From: Axinella damicornis
Taxonomy: Eukaryota > Porifera > Demospongiae > Axinellida > Axinellidae
NCBI GenBank assembly: GCA_963931865.1
Contig: OZ007506.1
Span: 1,261,627 to 1,325,626 of the forward strand
DNA: 64,000 bases
Reading direction: 5' to 3'
In this document: positions 35,001-45,383 of the stretch, piece by piece
Layout of the letters: the number at the start of each line of letters is the position of its first letter
How positions within the stretch are numbered: position 1 is the stretch's first letter
Notes under the pieces: generated by a model
The model's input: only the letters and a program-made list of their open reading frames with translations
Database searches by the model: none
Told to the model about the DNA's origin: nothing
Translations under genes and position numbers: made by a program

Positions 35001-38000
35001 TGTTAGCACCAATATTCCAGACAGCCATGTACACTTGATGGTTCTTTCCACTGCCTCCCCACAACATGCCTTAGTCTAGTCCGGCACCATGCTGTCGCCA
35101 ATCAACATACTGCCGCCAATCAACATACTGCTGCTAATCAAAATACTGCTGTCAATCACCACTGCAGGGTAGTTGATGCCTCTTTCCAAGAATTTGTATC
35201 TAAAAGGCTACCAATTGCCGAATATATAATATTATGTGTTCCAAATGTCAAATATCATTAGCTCCCAACTATATCCACATATAGGTAGAGACAATTGGAG
35301 ATGCGTACATGGTGGTGGGTGGGTTGCCAGAGAGGAACACCGTTCATGCGGAGTGTGTGGCCAACCAGGCGCTGGATATGATGTCCTATTGCAAGCAGGT
35401 GTTGCGACCGGACAATGAGGAGCCCATTACGGTGAGTGTGATGTGCATCTCTCTATGTGTGTGTATGTGCTATTGGATGTGTTTATGAGGGTGGCTTAGG
35501 TAGGCCCACAATGGTGTCAGCACATTTTATTCCAAATAAAGCACAGCATTCTGCATGCAAAACAGCACACACCGGCAGGGTAAGCTCTACTGTGCTCTAC
35601 TACGCTCTACTACGCTCTACTACGCTCTACTACGCTCTACTACGCTCTACTACGCTCTACTGTGCTCTACTACGGACATGTACAACCAGTGATGCTGGGT
35701 TATACCGCGTCAAAGGAAGTACACCACTTGAGTGGTACCACGGACACTGCACTGCTCTGGCTAACTCTGCACCCTGTGTCATACTGCTCTGGCTAGCTCT
35801 GCACCCTGTGTCATACTGCTCTGGCTAGCTCTGCACCCTGTGTCATACTGCTCTGGCTAGCTCTGCACCCTGTGCCATACACCGTAATAGCAACTAATTA
35901 ACAATGTTTCCCTTGATACATACTGCCCTCCCTTCCTCTCACCACTGTGGGTACAGCAAGGTGCACACGTGGCTGGTTGTGTTCAGGAAGTGTAGGGTTC
36001 CAGCCAAGAGCTTAGTTACCTTCTCTTGAAGTCATGAATACTGTGTGGGTGGACAGGAAGTGTGTGGGTGGACAGGAAGTAGAGATCAGCACTTCCTCGA
36101 GCTCTGTAATGAACTTGTGGTGAAATTAAATTTTAACACTGACTGTCCAGAGCCAATGCATTAAGATTTTAAGACGTGTGTGTGTCTGTTTGTGCGTGAC
36201 AGAAGTGGGCATGGGTCGGGGGTGGGACTAACTATTGTGACGCACGACCTTTGTATATACTTTAGCACTACCTCCGAAACTTGAACTCTGCGAAGATTGC
36301 GCGAGAACAATGGGCAATTGCAAGGGTCTAGGCTGCAAGCAGACACAATCCGGGAGCAGCAGGTGAAGTGGATGCGATCTGAGGGTAGCGACCAGGGAAC
36401 TGCTGCTGAAGTGGATGCAATTGGGGCCGAACAGCAGCTATAGCGGACGTGATCGGGGAGCAGCAGCTGAGGCGAACGTGATCAGGAAGCAGCAGCTGAG
36501 GCGAACATGATTGGGGAGCAGCAGCTGAGGCTGATGGGATCGGGAAGCAGCAGCTGAGGCGGACGTGATCGGGAAGCAGCAGCTGAGGCGGACGTGATCG
36601 GGGGAGCACCAGCTCAGGCATACGTGATCAGGCTAACTAAAGCCCACGCAATACTAAATAGGGGATCGGGAGCAGCTGCACCGGGCGCCGGACTGCTAAT
36701 GTAGGCAAGGGGAAGTAGCTGAGCGAGCGAATTCGAGGGAAGTAGCTGAGCGAGCGAATTCGAGGGAAGTAGCTGAGCGAATTCGAGGGAAGTAGCTGAG
36801 CGAAAGCGAGTGAAGCTACTTGTATCTATTTATGCTACTATGTATAGACTGATGGAATTTTCAATCCAATTTAAGGTAGCCAAGCAGTAGGGATTATTTC
36901 TTTGGTGACTAACAATACCAGGAAATATTCTTTATCAAAACAATACAAGTTCCAAGAAAGGCTATTACAAAGTACACTGTTAGTTGGTCAGAGCTGGGGT
37001 AGGTCAGTAGGTGAGCAGGTGGAGTAAGTGGAAATGCAGCATGGCAGTTGATGCCCATGTTCTGTGTAACCACAACTGTCGCAAAACGATTTCTCTCTCC
37101 AAACGCAGCACATGGCAGTTAATTGAGCCCTTTTCTGACAGTATAAAGTCATTCCTGGAATTTCTATGCCTATACAGTACTAGTCTAGTCAGTTTGTTTA
37201 TTGCTACCGTTCTATTAGCCTTATATGGTAAGCTGTTCTATTAGCCTTATATGGTAAGCTGTTCTATTAGCCTTATATGGTAAGCTGTCACGTTCTATTA
37301 GCCTTATATGGTAAGCTGTCACGTGCAAGGTTAACAGCAAATCAGGCCACCCCGGGAGTTGATTGTCCACTCAGAGTACTGTTTGAATCCTTGACAAAAT
37401 GGCAGTTGAGCTACTGGCTGATTCTTGCCACCTATCAATCACAGAATCTGATATGCTCAAAATTACTGTAGGCATGTGGTTATTCCAACAGTCCTCAGTG
37501 TTTCTGGGTGCTCTGATAGTGTGTTTACTCAACTCCTACAACTGACATGTTGAAAGTCAAAACTCCCCTTAATCCGATTCTGTGTGCTCGGTATAAACAA
37601 ACTTACAGCTTCTGTTTCCTCATTGTGTTCCCAACACACACACGACACAGATGCGTATTGGTATCCACAGCGGAGACGTGGTGGCTGGCATCGTTGGCCG
37701 CAGGATGCCACGGTACTGCCTGTTTGGGAACACGGTCAACGTGGCCAGTAGGGCGGAGAGCAATGGCATGCCCGGGAAAATTCAAGTCACGGAATTTACC
37801 CACAGGTGAGTGTCGTCAAGTAGCAAACTTGTTTATGAGAACGGTTTCTGTGGTTTCCTATAACCACATGCTGCATATGGGGGGGAGGAATCGGTTTATT
37901 GTTGGGTGGTTGTACCAATTGAAGAGTGTTTTTGAATTACTCCAGGATGAATCTTGTGGGCGGTGGATAATTAGCCATAAGTAGAACAGTTAGCATTGTG

Positions 38001-39897
38001 GCCAAAACATTGTGCTCATTCCAAGACCTCCACTGCTGCTAGTCGACTAGTGGCTACAGAGTGACTGGAGATGTTCTCCAGTCAGTGATCTGGGAATGAG
38101 GCTAGCCCCAGTCACTCAGTAGCTACTGGTCGACTGAGTGACTGGGGCTAGTCTCATTCCCTGATCACCTCCGCTGCTGCTAGTCGACTGGTGACTACTG
38201 AGTGACTGGGACTAACTATAGTCTCATTCCCAGATCTCCTAGTCTAGTTCCCAGATCTCCTCCACAGCTGCTATAGTCGACTAGCAGCAGTGGAGGTGAT
38301 CTGGGAACGAGACTGAGGCCTGAGAGCATGTACCGGTACAACCACACCAGGGGGGGTGGGACAAGGTCCGTGCGCACGTGGTACAATTAACATTCCATAG
38401 GTATAGTGCACAATAATATACAAGAAGTATGCGGAACTAGCAGACTAGTAACAGCTCTAGCGCTGACTTATCGCTGGGGTTCGATGGGGTTCGATCGCTT
38501 TATTGACTTCCTACCTGATGCTAAACACTTGAGTGCGGTCGACAAGTCTGCATTCGCTGATATTCTCGGTGAGTCTGCATGGTCACTTACATAACTGCTC
38601 AGTACAGGCACGTAGTAGTGTGTAGTGGCTTATACCCAGTTCGGTCACAGTCTTTGCATGGAGGTTACTCTTCAGGATGCATTGAAAGCGCAGTGCAGCC
38701 TTCTTTCACGGAGAAAAGCAGTAGAACGACTTTGCATTACGTCATACGAAATGACAGTGCACGTGATCTTGTCCTACCCCCCCTGCAACCACACTTACTA
38801 ACCAAAAGTGATTGCTGTGGATTGTCATTCCACGTACCAAAATGAACGCTCTTCTCCCTCATTTTCTTAGATTGCTGAAGAACAAACCCAACTTTGAATT
38901 TGAGTTTCGGGGACCAATGGAATTCAAGAATGTGCCCACCCCCGTCAACTGCTACTTTCTCATCGCCAACACTGCCCGGGAGGGGAGCACCCCGATCGTC
39001 ATTCCGGATGAGCCCATCCAGGCATATGAGTTTATGGTATCACGCCCCACACCACCCACCACCCCCATGGTGCCCCCGGCCGGCAGTGGGAGACCCTTTT
39101 CCTACATGTACGACTCCCCGTCACCCTACGTGCCAGATATCAATGTCATCCACCCAACACCCTCGGAAACACCGCAGAGCACTCCTCCGACTAGTACTAG
39201 AAGCAGCCTGTATGGTTCGTGTCCCTTCGGGAACATCACACAGACTAGTCCAACCCCTCCCCCGGATTCAGAGAGTGACGGAGAGGGGGTGATGTTTCCC
39301 TTGTCAGTCTCCAGGTCTGACAAGAGACCTACTGACTTGGAGTTAGCCAGGGAACCCTCCATGTTCATGGATAAGATCTACATTGGTTTGGGTCCTCTGA
39401 GAGAGGACTCCCAAGAAGATGAGCAGTCACCAACGACGAGGGATCTCGTATCCGAACGCGACAATGATAAAATCATTCCTGAAGCCGAGAAAATCACCAG
39501 AAAAATCTCAGATGCTTCAAATCAGAGTGTTGAGAGTGGCATAGACAGCAGCAGATTGTCCGACACCTCAAAAGAAGGTGAGCCTGTGCGAAAGCTGTCA
39601 GATTCAAGCGCAGATGAAGACTCAGAATATGGCCAAAGACGTTATCGTATTGGGTCAGTCAGCAAAGCAGTGGAATTCTTTGATACTTGGAACAGACACC
39701 GTCGGACTGGGCTAGCGACAACTGCCTATGCCGATAAACATCCCAGAATCAATTCAACAACTTCAGATGGCACAGGAGACAGCCAGAGGTCATCTCCGGG
39801 CCCCGAAGTTGTAGTAAAGGGCGCACCAGTGACTATGAATGGAAGACCTAATAGAAAATCTCTTGACTCTCAAGGCAGTTCAGGATCTAACGAATGA
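27454..39897 (+). CDS. GUCY1B: Soluble guanylate cyclase, beta/atypical type
   Basis: Exons: candidate start codon exon ending 27456 (ATG|GTACGT), 29966-30039, 32060-32166, 32333-33552, 35285-35431, 37651-37805, 38871-39897; about 910 aa. The order is H-NOX haem domain ([20 protein letters not shown] with the proximal His, about residue 107; YYSDR giving the Y-x-S-x-R haem-propionate motif at about 137-141), H-NOXA/PAS ([33 protein letters not shown]), coiled coil, then the class III cyclase domain. Metal-binding Asp430 (FSDIVGFT) and Asp474, guanine-selecting Glu470 and Cys540 (PRYCLFGN), and Asn547 and Arg551 (NTVNVASR) are all present. A Pro/Ser-rich tail of about 300 aa follows the cyclase domain. 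It makes cGMP in response to a gas bound at haem. Only the start exon is weakly supported. Confidence 0.9.
27779..27868. repeat. Hairpin MITE, CACCTCCAGTTTTTGATC core
   Basis: AGCCTCGCTCCCAGACC left end and GGAAGGCCTG right end with a paired core (CACCTCCAG ... CTGGAGGTATGG; TTTGATC ... GATCAAAACC). Same core as 20744-20840. First intron of the cyclase gene. Confidence 0.6.
28170..28280. repeat. Palindromic element, CCCCAAACCAACCCC arms
   Basis: AGTCTTGGTCCCAGCCCC plus AAACCAACCCC is mirrored by GGGGTTGGTTT plus GGGGCTGGGGCTAAGACT. The core GGATCGCTTCCAG / CTGGAAGCGATCC is perfectly paired. Family shared with 21064-21177. First intron of the cyclase gene. Confidence 0.7.
28474..28553. repeat. 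Hairpin MITE, TTCCTCC core
   Basis: GTAGCCTCGTTCCCAGGTTCC and GGAACCTGGGAACGAGGC ends, with a paired TCCACCAA...TTGTACAGTATG middle similar to 49400-49470. First intron of the cyclase gene. Confidence 0.75.
29560..29745. repeat. Minisatellite, ~51-bp unit, four copies
   Basis: The unit contains AAGAGTGGGTGGTTATGGTG followed by GGCCATGTGCAGTGTTGACTAC-like sequence; copies differ by single bases. First intron of the cyclase gene. Confidence 0.85.
32161..32290 (+). repeat. GUCY1B: Tandem duplication of exon 3 end and donor site
   Basis: The exon end and donor (AAGTCTTGG|GTGAGTAGAACCC, 32158-32177) recur about 60 bp downstream as AAGTCTTGGGTGGGTAGAACCC, with the following GACTGTATGAGCACAGTTAAC block also repeated. 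Using the second copy would read through an in-frame TAG, so the first donor must be the functional one. Confidence 0.75.
34325..34676. repeat. Minisatellite, ~53-bp unit, six to seven copies
   Basis: Near-identical units of CCTAGTGTTCAGGGGTCTGG followed by GAATGAGACCAGGAGTGACA and TTGGCAGTACGTA. Extremely homogeneous, so recent or actively homogenised. Cyclase intron between exons 4 and 5. Confidence 0.9.
35586..35880. repeat. Two short tandem arrays in one intron
   Basis: First a decamer array CTCTACTACG (about eight copies, 35586-35670), then four copies of a 32-bp unit with CTCTGGCTAGCTCTGCACCC (35752-35878). Cyclase intron after 35431. Confidence 0.85.
36335..36640. repeat. Degenerate minisatellite, ~29-bp unit
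   Basis: About ten copies of GGGAGCAGCAGCTGAGGCGG with ACGTGATC, variably diverged. A related array (TTCGAGGGAAGTAGCTGAGC) follows at 36711-36815. Cyclase intron. Confidence 0.85.
37200..37325. repeat. Tandem ~26-31 bp unit, four copies
   Basis: Units of GTTCTATTAGCCTTATATGG and TAAGCT, some with an added GTCAC. Cyclase intron upstream of exon 37651. Confidence 0.85.
38020..38315. repeat. Cluster of nested palindromes (GTCGACTAG cores)
   Basis: Repeated segments with GCTAGTCGACTAG, CTCAGTAGC and GAGACTAG in both orientations, bounded by TCTCATTCCCAGATC-type ends that resemble the TAGTCTCGTTCCCAG family. Probably several overlapping hairpin insertions. Cyclase intron before the last exon. 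Confidence 0.65.
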
Positions 39898-40157
39898 TGG
39901 CATCCCTCTCAGTTTTCTACTAATTATAGGAGACCCTCTTTCTTCTTTGTCTTTAAGTACTTTTGTATGTATTTTTGTTGTTGTTTTCAGTTTCATGTTG
40001 TTGTGTTGCTAAATAGTATGTTTGTATGCATGTCCCTGTTGCTTATCACCACAGAAATCTACCTTTTCCACCATTGTGCTGTCATTGTGTTGTGATTCAT
40101 GCATGCTACAGTCCCTCTATTTTTGGCATATTATTTCATCTCACAGTCTAATGATGT

Positions 40158-40163
40158 AATAAA
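40158..40163 (+). terminator. GUCY1B: Poly(A) signal AATAAA of the cyclase gene
   Basis: Canonical hexamer about 260 bp downstream of the stop codon at 39897, in AT-rich 3' flank, about 50 bp before the convergent gene's stop codon. Confidence 0.55.
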
Positions 40164-40211
40164 TTTTTGATTCTGAAATACACAGATTTTCACAACCTTC
40201 AGTCTTGAGTA

Positions 40212-43200
40212 TTACTCTGTTGACAACAACGTCTCCAGTTTTTCCCTGTAAACAATAAAACAAAAAAGTTATGTTTCCAATGTCAACTTTCAATAATACC
40301 CACTAGACAGCTAACACTAGCTAATGACTAGTGCATGCCAAAATTGGAACATTTTGGCATGCCAATTGATTAGGATTATACGCCATAATTGGCAGAAATA
40401 GATCCTGTTCTATAGGGTGACGTATAATTATGATGTGCCATTTTGATCTGCCAAAAATGAGTTAACCAATTAAAATTGGTGTTGGGAATAGAGAACATTG
40501 CACTAGGTATGTGAATGAGATGAGAAGCTGGTCAGAACTTAGTGGGTTGGTCACATTTTTGTTGGGTAAAAATTCAACCTACAGCAAAACATTCAAGTTG
40601 ATATTGCAATGGTGCAAAATTGGGCCAAATGTTTGAGCTAAAACTGCTAGGAATGAGATATGAGGCTGGGATTTGCACCATTGCAATCACCGGTTTCAAA
40701 TGTGCATTTTGCTGTAGGTTGAATTTTGACCCAAAAATCATGGAAAACCATGGATTATATATAATAGCTTTTTGACCGAGTGCGATTTTAAAATGTCTAA
40801 GTGATTTCTAGGACATTGGTTGAAGTTCTTTTGATGCTGATCACAATGGTACAAATCCCAGCTTCGTATCTCATTCCTATCCCAAGATACTTAGCATAAT
40901 AGCTGGCTACTCCGCATATCCATATGATTATTGTCTAACGAAAGACACGTTGTATCCATGCATTTGAAGCTTGGTATTGCACCACTGTGATCAGGCATGA
41001 AAAGAACCTTCAAGGATATCCTATTGGCCTGGGAATGAGGTTAGGTCAGACCAACGACACATACCACTGCAAGGAATGCAAGGATGTTTAGTCTCAATAC
41101 CAGCTGCTGTATAGGCTGTTCCAACCACATGGTTGGTTTGCCTACAGAACCTAGCCTTGCTCCCAGAGGCACCTTTCTTGCAGTATGAAACAAGAGAGCC
41201 TACTCCTCTATCATATCATGTTACTCTGAGAAAAGACGTCAGACTCCTGTACCGCAAGTGAATATCATTTATGAAAGCCCTACCTAAACTCTGCCTGTAG
41301 CCACTGATCCTGAAGGGGGACAAAGTCATAGCCTGCTAGCTCTTCCAGCAGCTGTTGCCATCCAGGCCTGTGCGCCACCAGCCCCCTACTGTAGACGCCA
41401 GCCAACTTCTGTCGTAACCCCTCTGCACACTGACAACTCTCCTTTAAGAGAAACACCTCTATACGCATTTCACAGTTTGTCTTTCCCGTGAGTTGGTCTG
41501 GGAGGGTGTGGATCCACTTCTTCTTCTCCTCGACCTCCTCCCTCCCCGGTAGAGGTGGCAGCTGCAGCATGTACTGGAGGGGGGTGTCCATGACATCATC
41601 ACTGCGCTGCTTGCGTAACTCCTCAAGAGATTTTACAAACTCATGAAGCTGAAATTCCAAATCCTTCAGCTGTGTGAATTTTGAGACGAGCTCGATTGCC
41701 AGTTCGGCAGCTGCTTGGTGCTCATCCCTTTCCCCAATGTCCTCAAACTGGGCACTTCTCAGGATCTCGTTCAGACACTTCAGTTGCTTCCTCATGGCAG
41801 TCACATGACCATCCATCACCTCCACCTCCTCATTCAAAAACATGATGTCATCAATTAACTCTGCAGAGGAATTCCTCATCGGTTCATCGCCTTCACCCTC
41901 CTCCTCCTTCTCCTCCTCCTTCCTAGTCTCACTGATGAGGAAAGAGCCTGCCACTGGTGCTGCTGCACTGAGAGAGTCCAGCAGTTGGTTTTTCTCCAGC
42001 AAAAGCTCTCGCTTTTCATTCAACTCTTTCTCTTCTTCCTACAGCAGAATTAAGGACGAATACAGGGATTTGCAGAATTTGTCCCATTCCCAGGCAGGGA
42101 GGATGTGGGATTGAGACTAGCCTGGTATCGTGTATATGTTGGGTCACCGCGTGACACTCGGTTACCCATTAAAAAAGTGTTGTTGTTTTTTTATAAACAT
42201 GTACCTTCAGTTTCTCCTTTTGAATTTCTTGGAAGTGTCTCAATTCCTGTAGCTGTCTCTGCTGTCTCATTCCCCTGGGGCAGTCCCAATGCGTTGTCTG
42301 GGTGTCGTGGCTGCAGGAGTTGAGAGAGGAAGAGGAGGGGGGAGAATGGAGGGGAAGTGGAGAGTGGGAGGGGAAGTGGGTATATCGACAAGGCGGAGAA
42401 TGGGAAGTAGTTTGGGTAAACAGCTTGGTTTACACTTGGGACAGTGTTTCTTGTGGTGTGCAATATGGAAGTAGTTGAGCTTAGCCAGCACTCACTTGAC
42501 ATAGTAAATGTCTCCTTGCTCGTCTAGGAACCTTTCCCAACCAGGGGGGAGAGTGTTCCACTCAAACTCCATCAGAGAGGTGGGGGTCAGTGAACGAGGG
42601 TCTATCCAGGTCGTGGTCTTGGTGTAGTGGCTTGGGGAGGAGAGATTGGGGGAGGGAGAGAGGGAGGGAAGGAGGAAAGAGGAAGGATGGGGGGGAGGGA
42701 GGGAGGGAGGGTGGGAGGGAGGGAGGGAGGGAGGGAGGGAGGGAGGGAGGGAGGGAGGGAGGGAGGGAGGGAGGGAGGGAGGGAGGGAGGAAGGGGGAGG
42801 GAGGGAGGGAGGGAGGGAGGGAGGGAGGGAGGGAGGGAGGGAGGAAGGGGGAGGGAGGGAGGGAGGGAGGGAGGGAGGGAGGGAGGGAGGGAGGGAGGGA
42901 GGGAGGGAGGGAGGGAGGGAGGGAGGGAGGGAGGGAGGGGGAGGGAGGGAGGGAGAGTGCACATAGCAGCAGGTTATAGCTTACTAGTCTGTACATTGTA
43001 GCTAGTTCTCAAAATGGGTGTGGACCAACCCCCCTAGAATTTCCCCCCTAGACTAACAATGAACTACAGAAATGGAATAGAGGGTACTTGGCTTACTTCT
43101 CAAAGTAGGGTCTGCCAGTCTTGTGGTCCACTTTTTGTCTCCATCCCTGGGGGAGGGGCCCGGTATGGGCAGGGGAGGAGCTGGGCAGGAGCTGCTCCAA

Positions 43201-43483
43201 GGAGGAGGTGAGGTCTGAGAGTATGAGGGTGAACGTGGTAGCTACCTATCTCTCATGCAAGCCGCAGGTATAGTGTTTCACACAATTATGCTTGCATATT
43301 CCCCTTCAATATTAAACTGAGAGATTTGGTTTGGGAATATCTTGTCTGTATGATCTGGAGAAAGCGAGTAGCAAGAGAGACAAACCTGGATCATGGTGTC
43401 TAAGTAACTTTGGTGATGGAACTCCGCTCTGAGTAATAAAGATGTCTGCATGTGTGTGTGTGTTAGAGGTGGTGGTGGGGGGT

Positions 43484-43514
<31 letters not shown>

Positions 43515-44098
43515 GGGACAGTGTCATGTTGCATGGTTACCGCTAGTAACTCATAACTGCCATTCAATTGCAAAGCAAATTTAACTGACCAATCAGGTCA
43601 CAACATTTTTGTTAGCAGCCTGGATTCTTGTCATGGATGCCTTCAGACAGGTGACCGAGTGAATGGTTGGTTATGATCGACATGCATCTGGACAAGCTAG
43701 GTAAACTCATACCTTCCAGAGTCTGATTTGGTTTCACCCTCAGTGCCACTGTCGGTCCTGCATTACGAAGCTTCGTAACCGCCTGTCCATGAGCGAGGTC
43801 TTGCAGTGGATGCCCATTCACGGCCAAGATCTCATCTCCCAGTCGAAGGTGAGTGGCTGCAGATCAGATATTATAAACAGAAACGGTACCTGATGATCCA
43901 CCCCCATAATTTTAGCATGTTGACCATCGGCAAAATTAGTCTAGTAGACTACGGCAAAATTGTACCTGCCGCTCCATTTTCCTTGATCCACGAGACAAAA
44001 ATAGGGACCCCGTGTTCTTTCCCGCCTTTCACGCTGAAGTCAAGGCCGCTCTTCTTTCGCTGCAACCTAACGGTTTTTATTCCACGGGCGCTGATCAT
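40212..44098 (-). CDS. PDZ-WW-WW-coiled-coil scaffold protein
   Basis: Seven exons chain in phase on the minus strand: 44098-43966, 43856-43713, 43214-43097, 42630-42496, 42310-42205, 42038-41284, 40245-40212; 1425 nt, 474 aa. The PDZ domain starts at residue 6 (TVRLQRKKSGLDFSVKGG, GVPIFVSWI, LRLGDEILAVNGHPLQDL, AVTKLRNAGPTVAL) and resembles syntrophin PDZ. Two WW domains follow, each split by an intron: LPQGW ... YFENHYTKTTTWIDPR and LPPGW ... IYYVNHDTQTTHWDCPR. A coiled coil rich in Glu, Lys, Leu and Gln (MRQQRQLQELRHFQEIQKEK, ELNEKRELLLEKNQLLDSL) runs through most of the C-terminal half, ending LETLLSTE. PDZ and WW domains bind C-terminal and Pro-rich peptides, so this is probably a junctional or cortical adaptor. 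I cannot name an orthologue. Confidence 0.82.
42650..42956. repeat. (GGGA)n microsatellite, ~300 bp
   Basis: Long purine tract of GGGA/GGAG repeats with a few AAGGGGGAG interruptions, in the intron of the PDZ-WW gene between the exons that split WW1. It creates Pro/Leu/Ser- and Gly/Arg/Glu-repeat frames in all phases, none of them genes. Confidence 0.95.
43441..43516. repeat. TG and poly-G tract
   Basis: TG dinucleotides then GGT/GGGG and a run of about 30 G. Intron of the PDZ-WW gene. Confidence 0.9.
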
Positions 44099-44248
44099 TT
44101 TCGCGTCGCTTGGAAAAAACGAGCCCCTCCCACTATGGTGCGTATTATTTAGAAATACACTGCACGTGAGCTGGCGGCAAAATTCGAACGCTGGACGTCG
44201 GACGTACACGCTCTGCTAGACTAGACTTGGTACATGGTCTCTCGGAGG
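44099..44248. promoter_or_regulatory. Compact bidirectional promoter, PDZ-WW gene / CEP44
   Basis: Only 150 bp separate the ATG of the PDZ-WW gene (minus, 44098) from the chosen ATG of CEP44 (plus, 44249). Within it are an E-box CACGTG (44163-44168) and a GACGTC palindrome near 44196, plus the 5' untranslated parts of both transcripts. No TATA box. The arrangement is seen; shared regulation is inferred. Confidence 0.5.
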
Positions 44249-45334
44249 ATGGCATCGGTAAGGAGCGGTACAGGCGACATCAAGAACAATCTGATGAAAC
44301 TACTGCGTGAAATTCAACGGATGAAACTTCAAATCGAACCTAACATTCAAGGGTAAACATGATGGCCCTACCATACTGTAGATATGTACCTGCATGTACA
44401 GTGCATGTGCGAGTGGACTCCACTACACATGTGGCACAGTAAGGGATTTCTGGACACGGCACTTCACAACCCTTGCATTTGCTCCTATAAGAATTCCTCC
44501 CATTTATGCATTTATGATATGTGCGGATATTGGTCCGGCAGGAAGTATAGGTAATGGACACACATGTGCATTGAGAACTGGCCCTGGCCCGAACCCATTT
44601 CCCTACTTCCTGGCAGACCAATAACCACTTCGTTAATGATAAGGTAAGTGCACATGCATAGCCTACCTTTGAACTTGCTGATGCTTAGCCTTGTTCTCTC
44701 CTCCCATGCGGCCTGGGAACGAGGCTCCAAGAGAGCAAAAGCTAGGGCCATGTCCGGAAATCCCCTCCTTTACCTTGTTTCTATCGGAACACCACACACA
44801 CTGCCTTCCCAGGCTGTCGCTTGGTGCTCCCTCTGCCTTCCTTCCTGTCCTCCATGAGTCTCTCATGCACTACTCCCTTCCCTTCGCCAACTGGCTCACC
44901 AGACATGACTATGAGCTGTACGGCAAGAATGACCTCAGGTTTCTGGAAGGATTGTACAAGGTCTGTTTCAACCTACACCTGTAGCCTCGTTCCCAGGCCA
45001 CAAGGAGCAGAGAAAAGTGACTTTTCCCTGGTCCTCTCACCACCCTGACTGGGAGCGTCATGCTGCTGTAGGCAGCTCATTCACTCCTGCCCTAACCCAA
45101 ACATGGTCCTCCTCCTCCCATTCTCCTCCCACCTCCCCTCCCCTTCTTCCACCCTCCCCTCACTCCTTCCCCTTCACAGGCACTGCGTGATGTTTTCCAC
45201 TATCATCCACAGTTGACCAGGGAGCAGTTCCTCTCCACAGGGTTTGCTGAGAGGAAGATCCTTCTCACCATTGACGTCCTGTGCTTCTGCCAGGCCAAAC
45301 ACCATGAGCTGACAGGCAGGAGGGGAGGAAGAAG

Positions 45335-45383
<49 letters not shown>

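Noticed and set aside
37547..37984. 145-aa open frame overlapping cyclase exon 37651-37805
   Set aside because: It is a shifted frame over the true exon and its intron; the correct frame gives the conserved PRYCLFGN motif.
38406..38594. 62-aa open frame upstream of the last cyclase exon
   Set aside because: Intronic, no splice-phase fit with the neighbouring exons and no homology.
38812..38870. ATG start for the C-terminal cyclase open frame
   Set aside because: This part lies before the TTCTTAG acceptor; the exon starts at 38871 where the family sequence ([15 protein letters not shown]) begins.
42492..43001. Several long Pro/Leu/Ser- and Gly/Glu/Arg-repeat open frames
   Set aside because: They are products of a (GGGA)n microsatellite that is open in all frames; only the small WW exon at 42496-42630 is real there.
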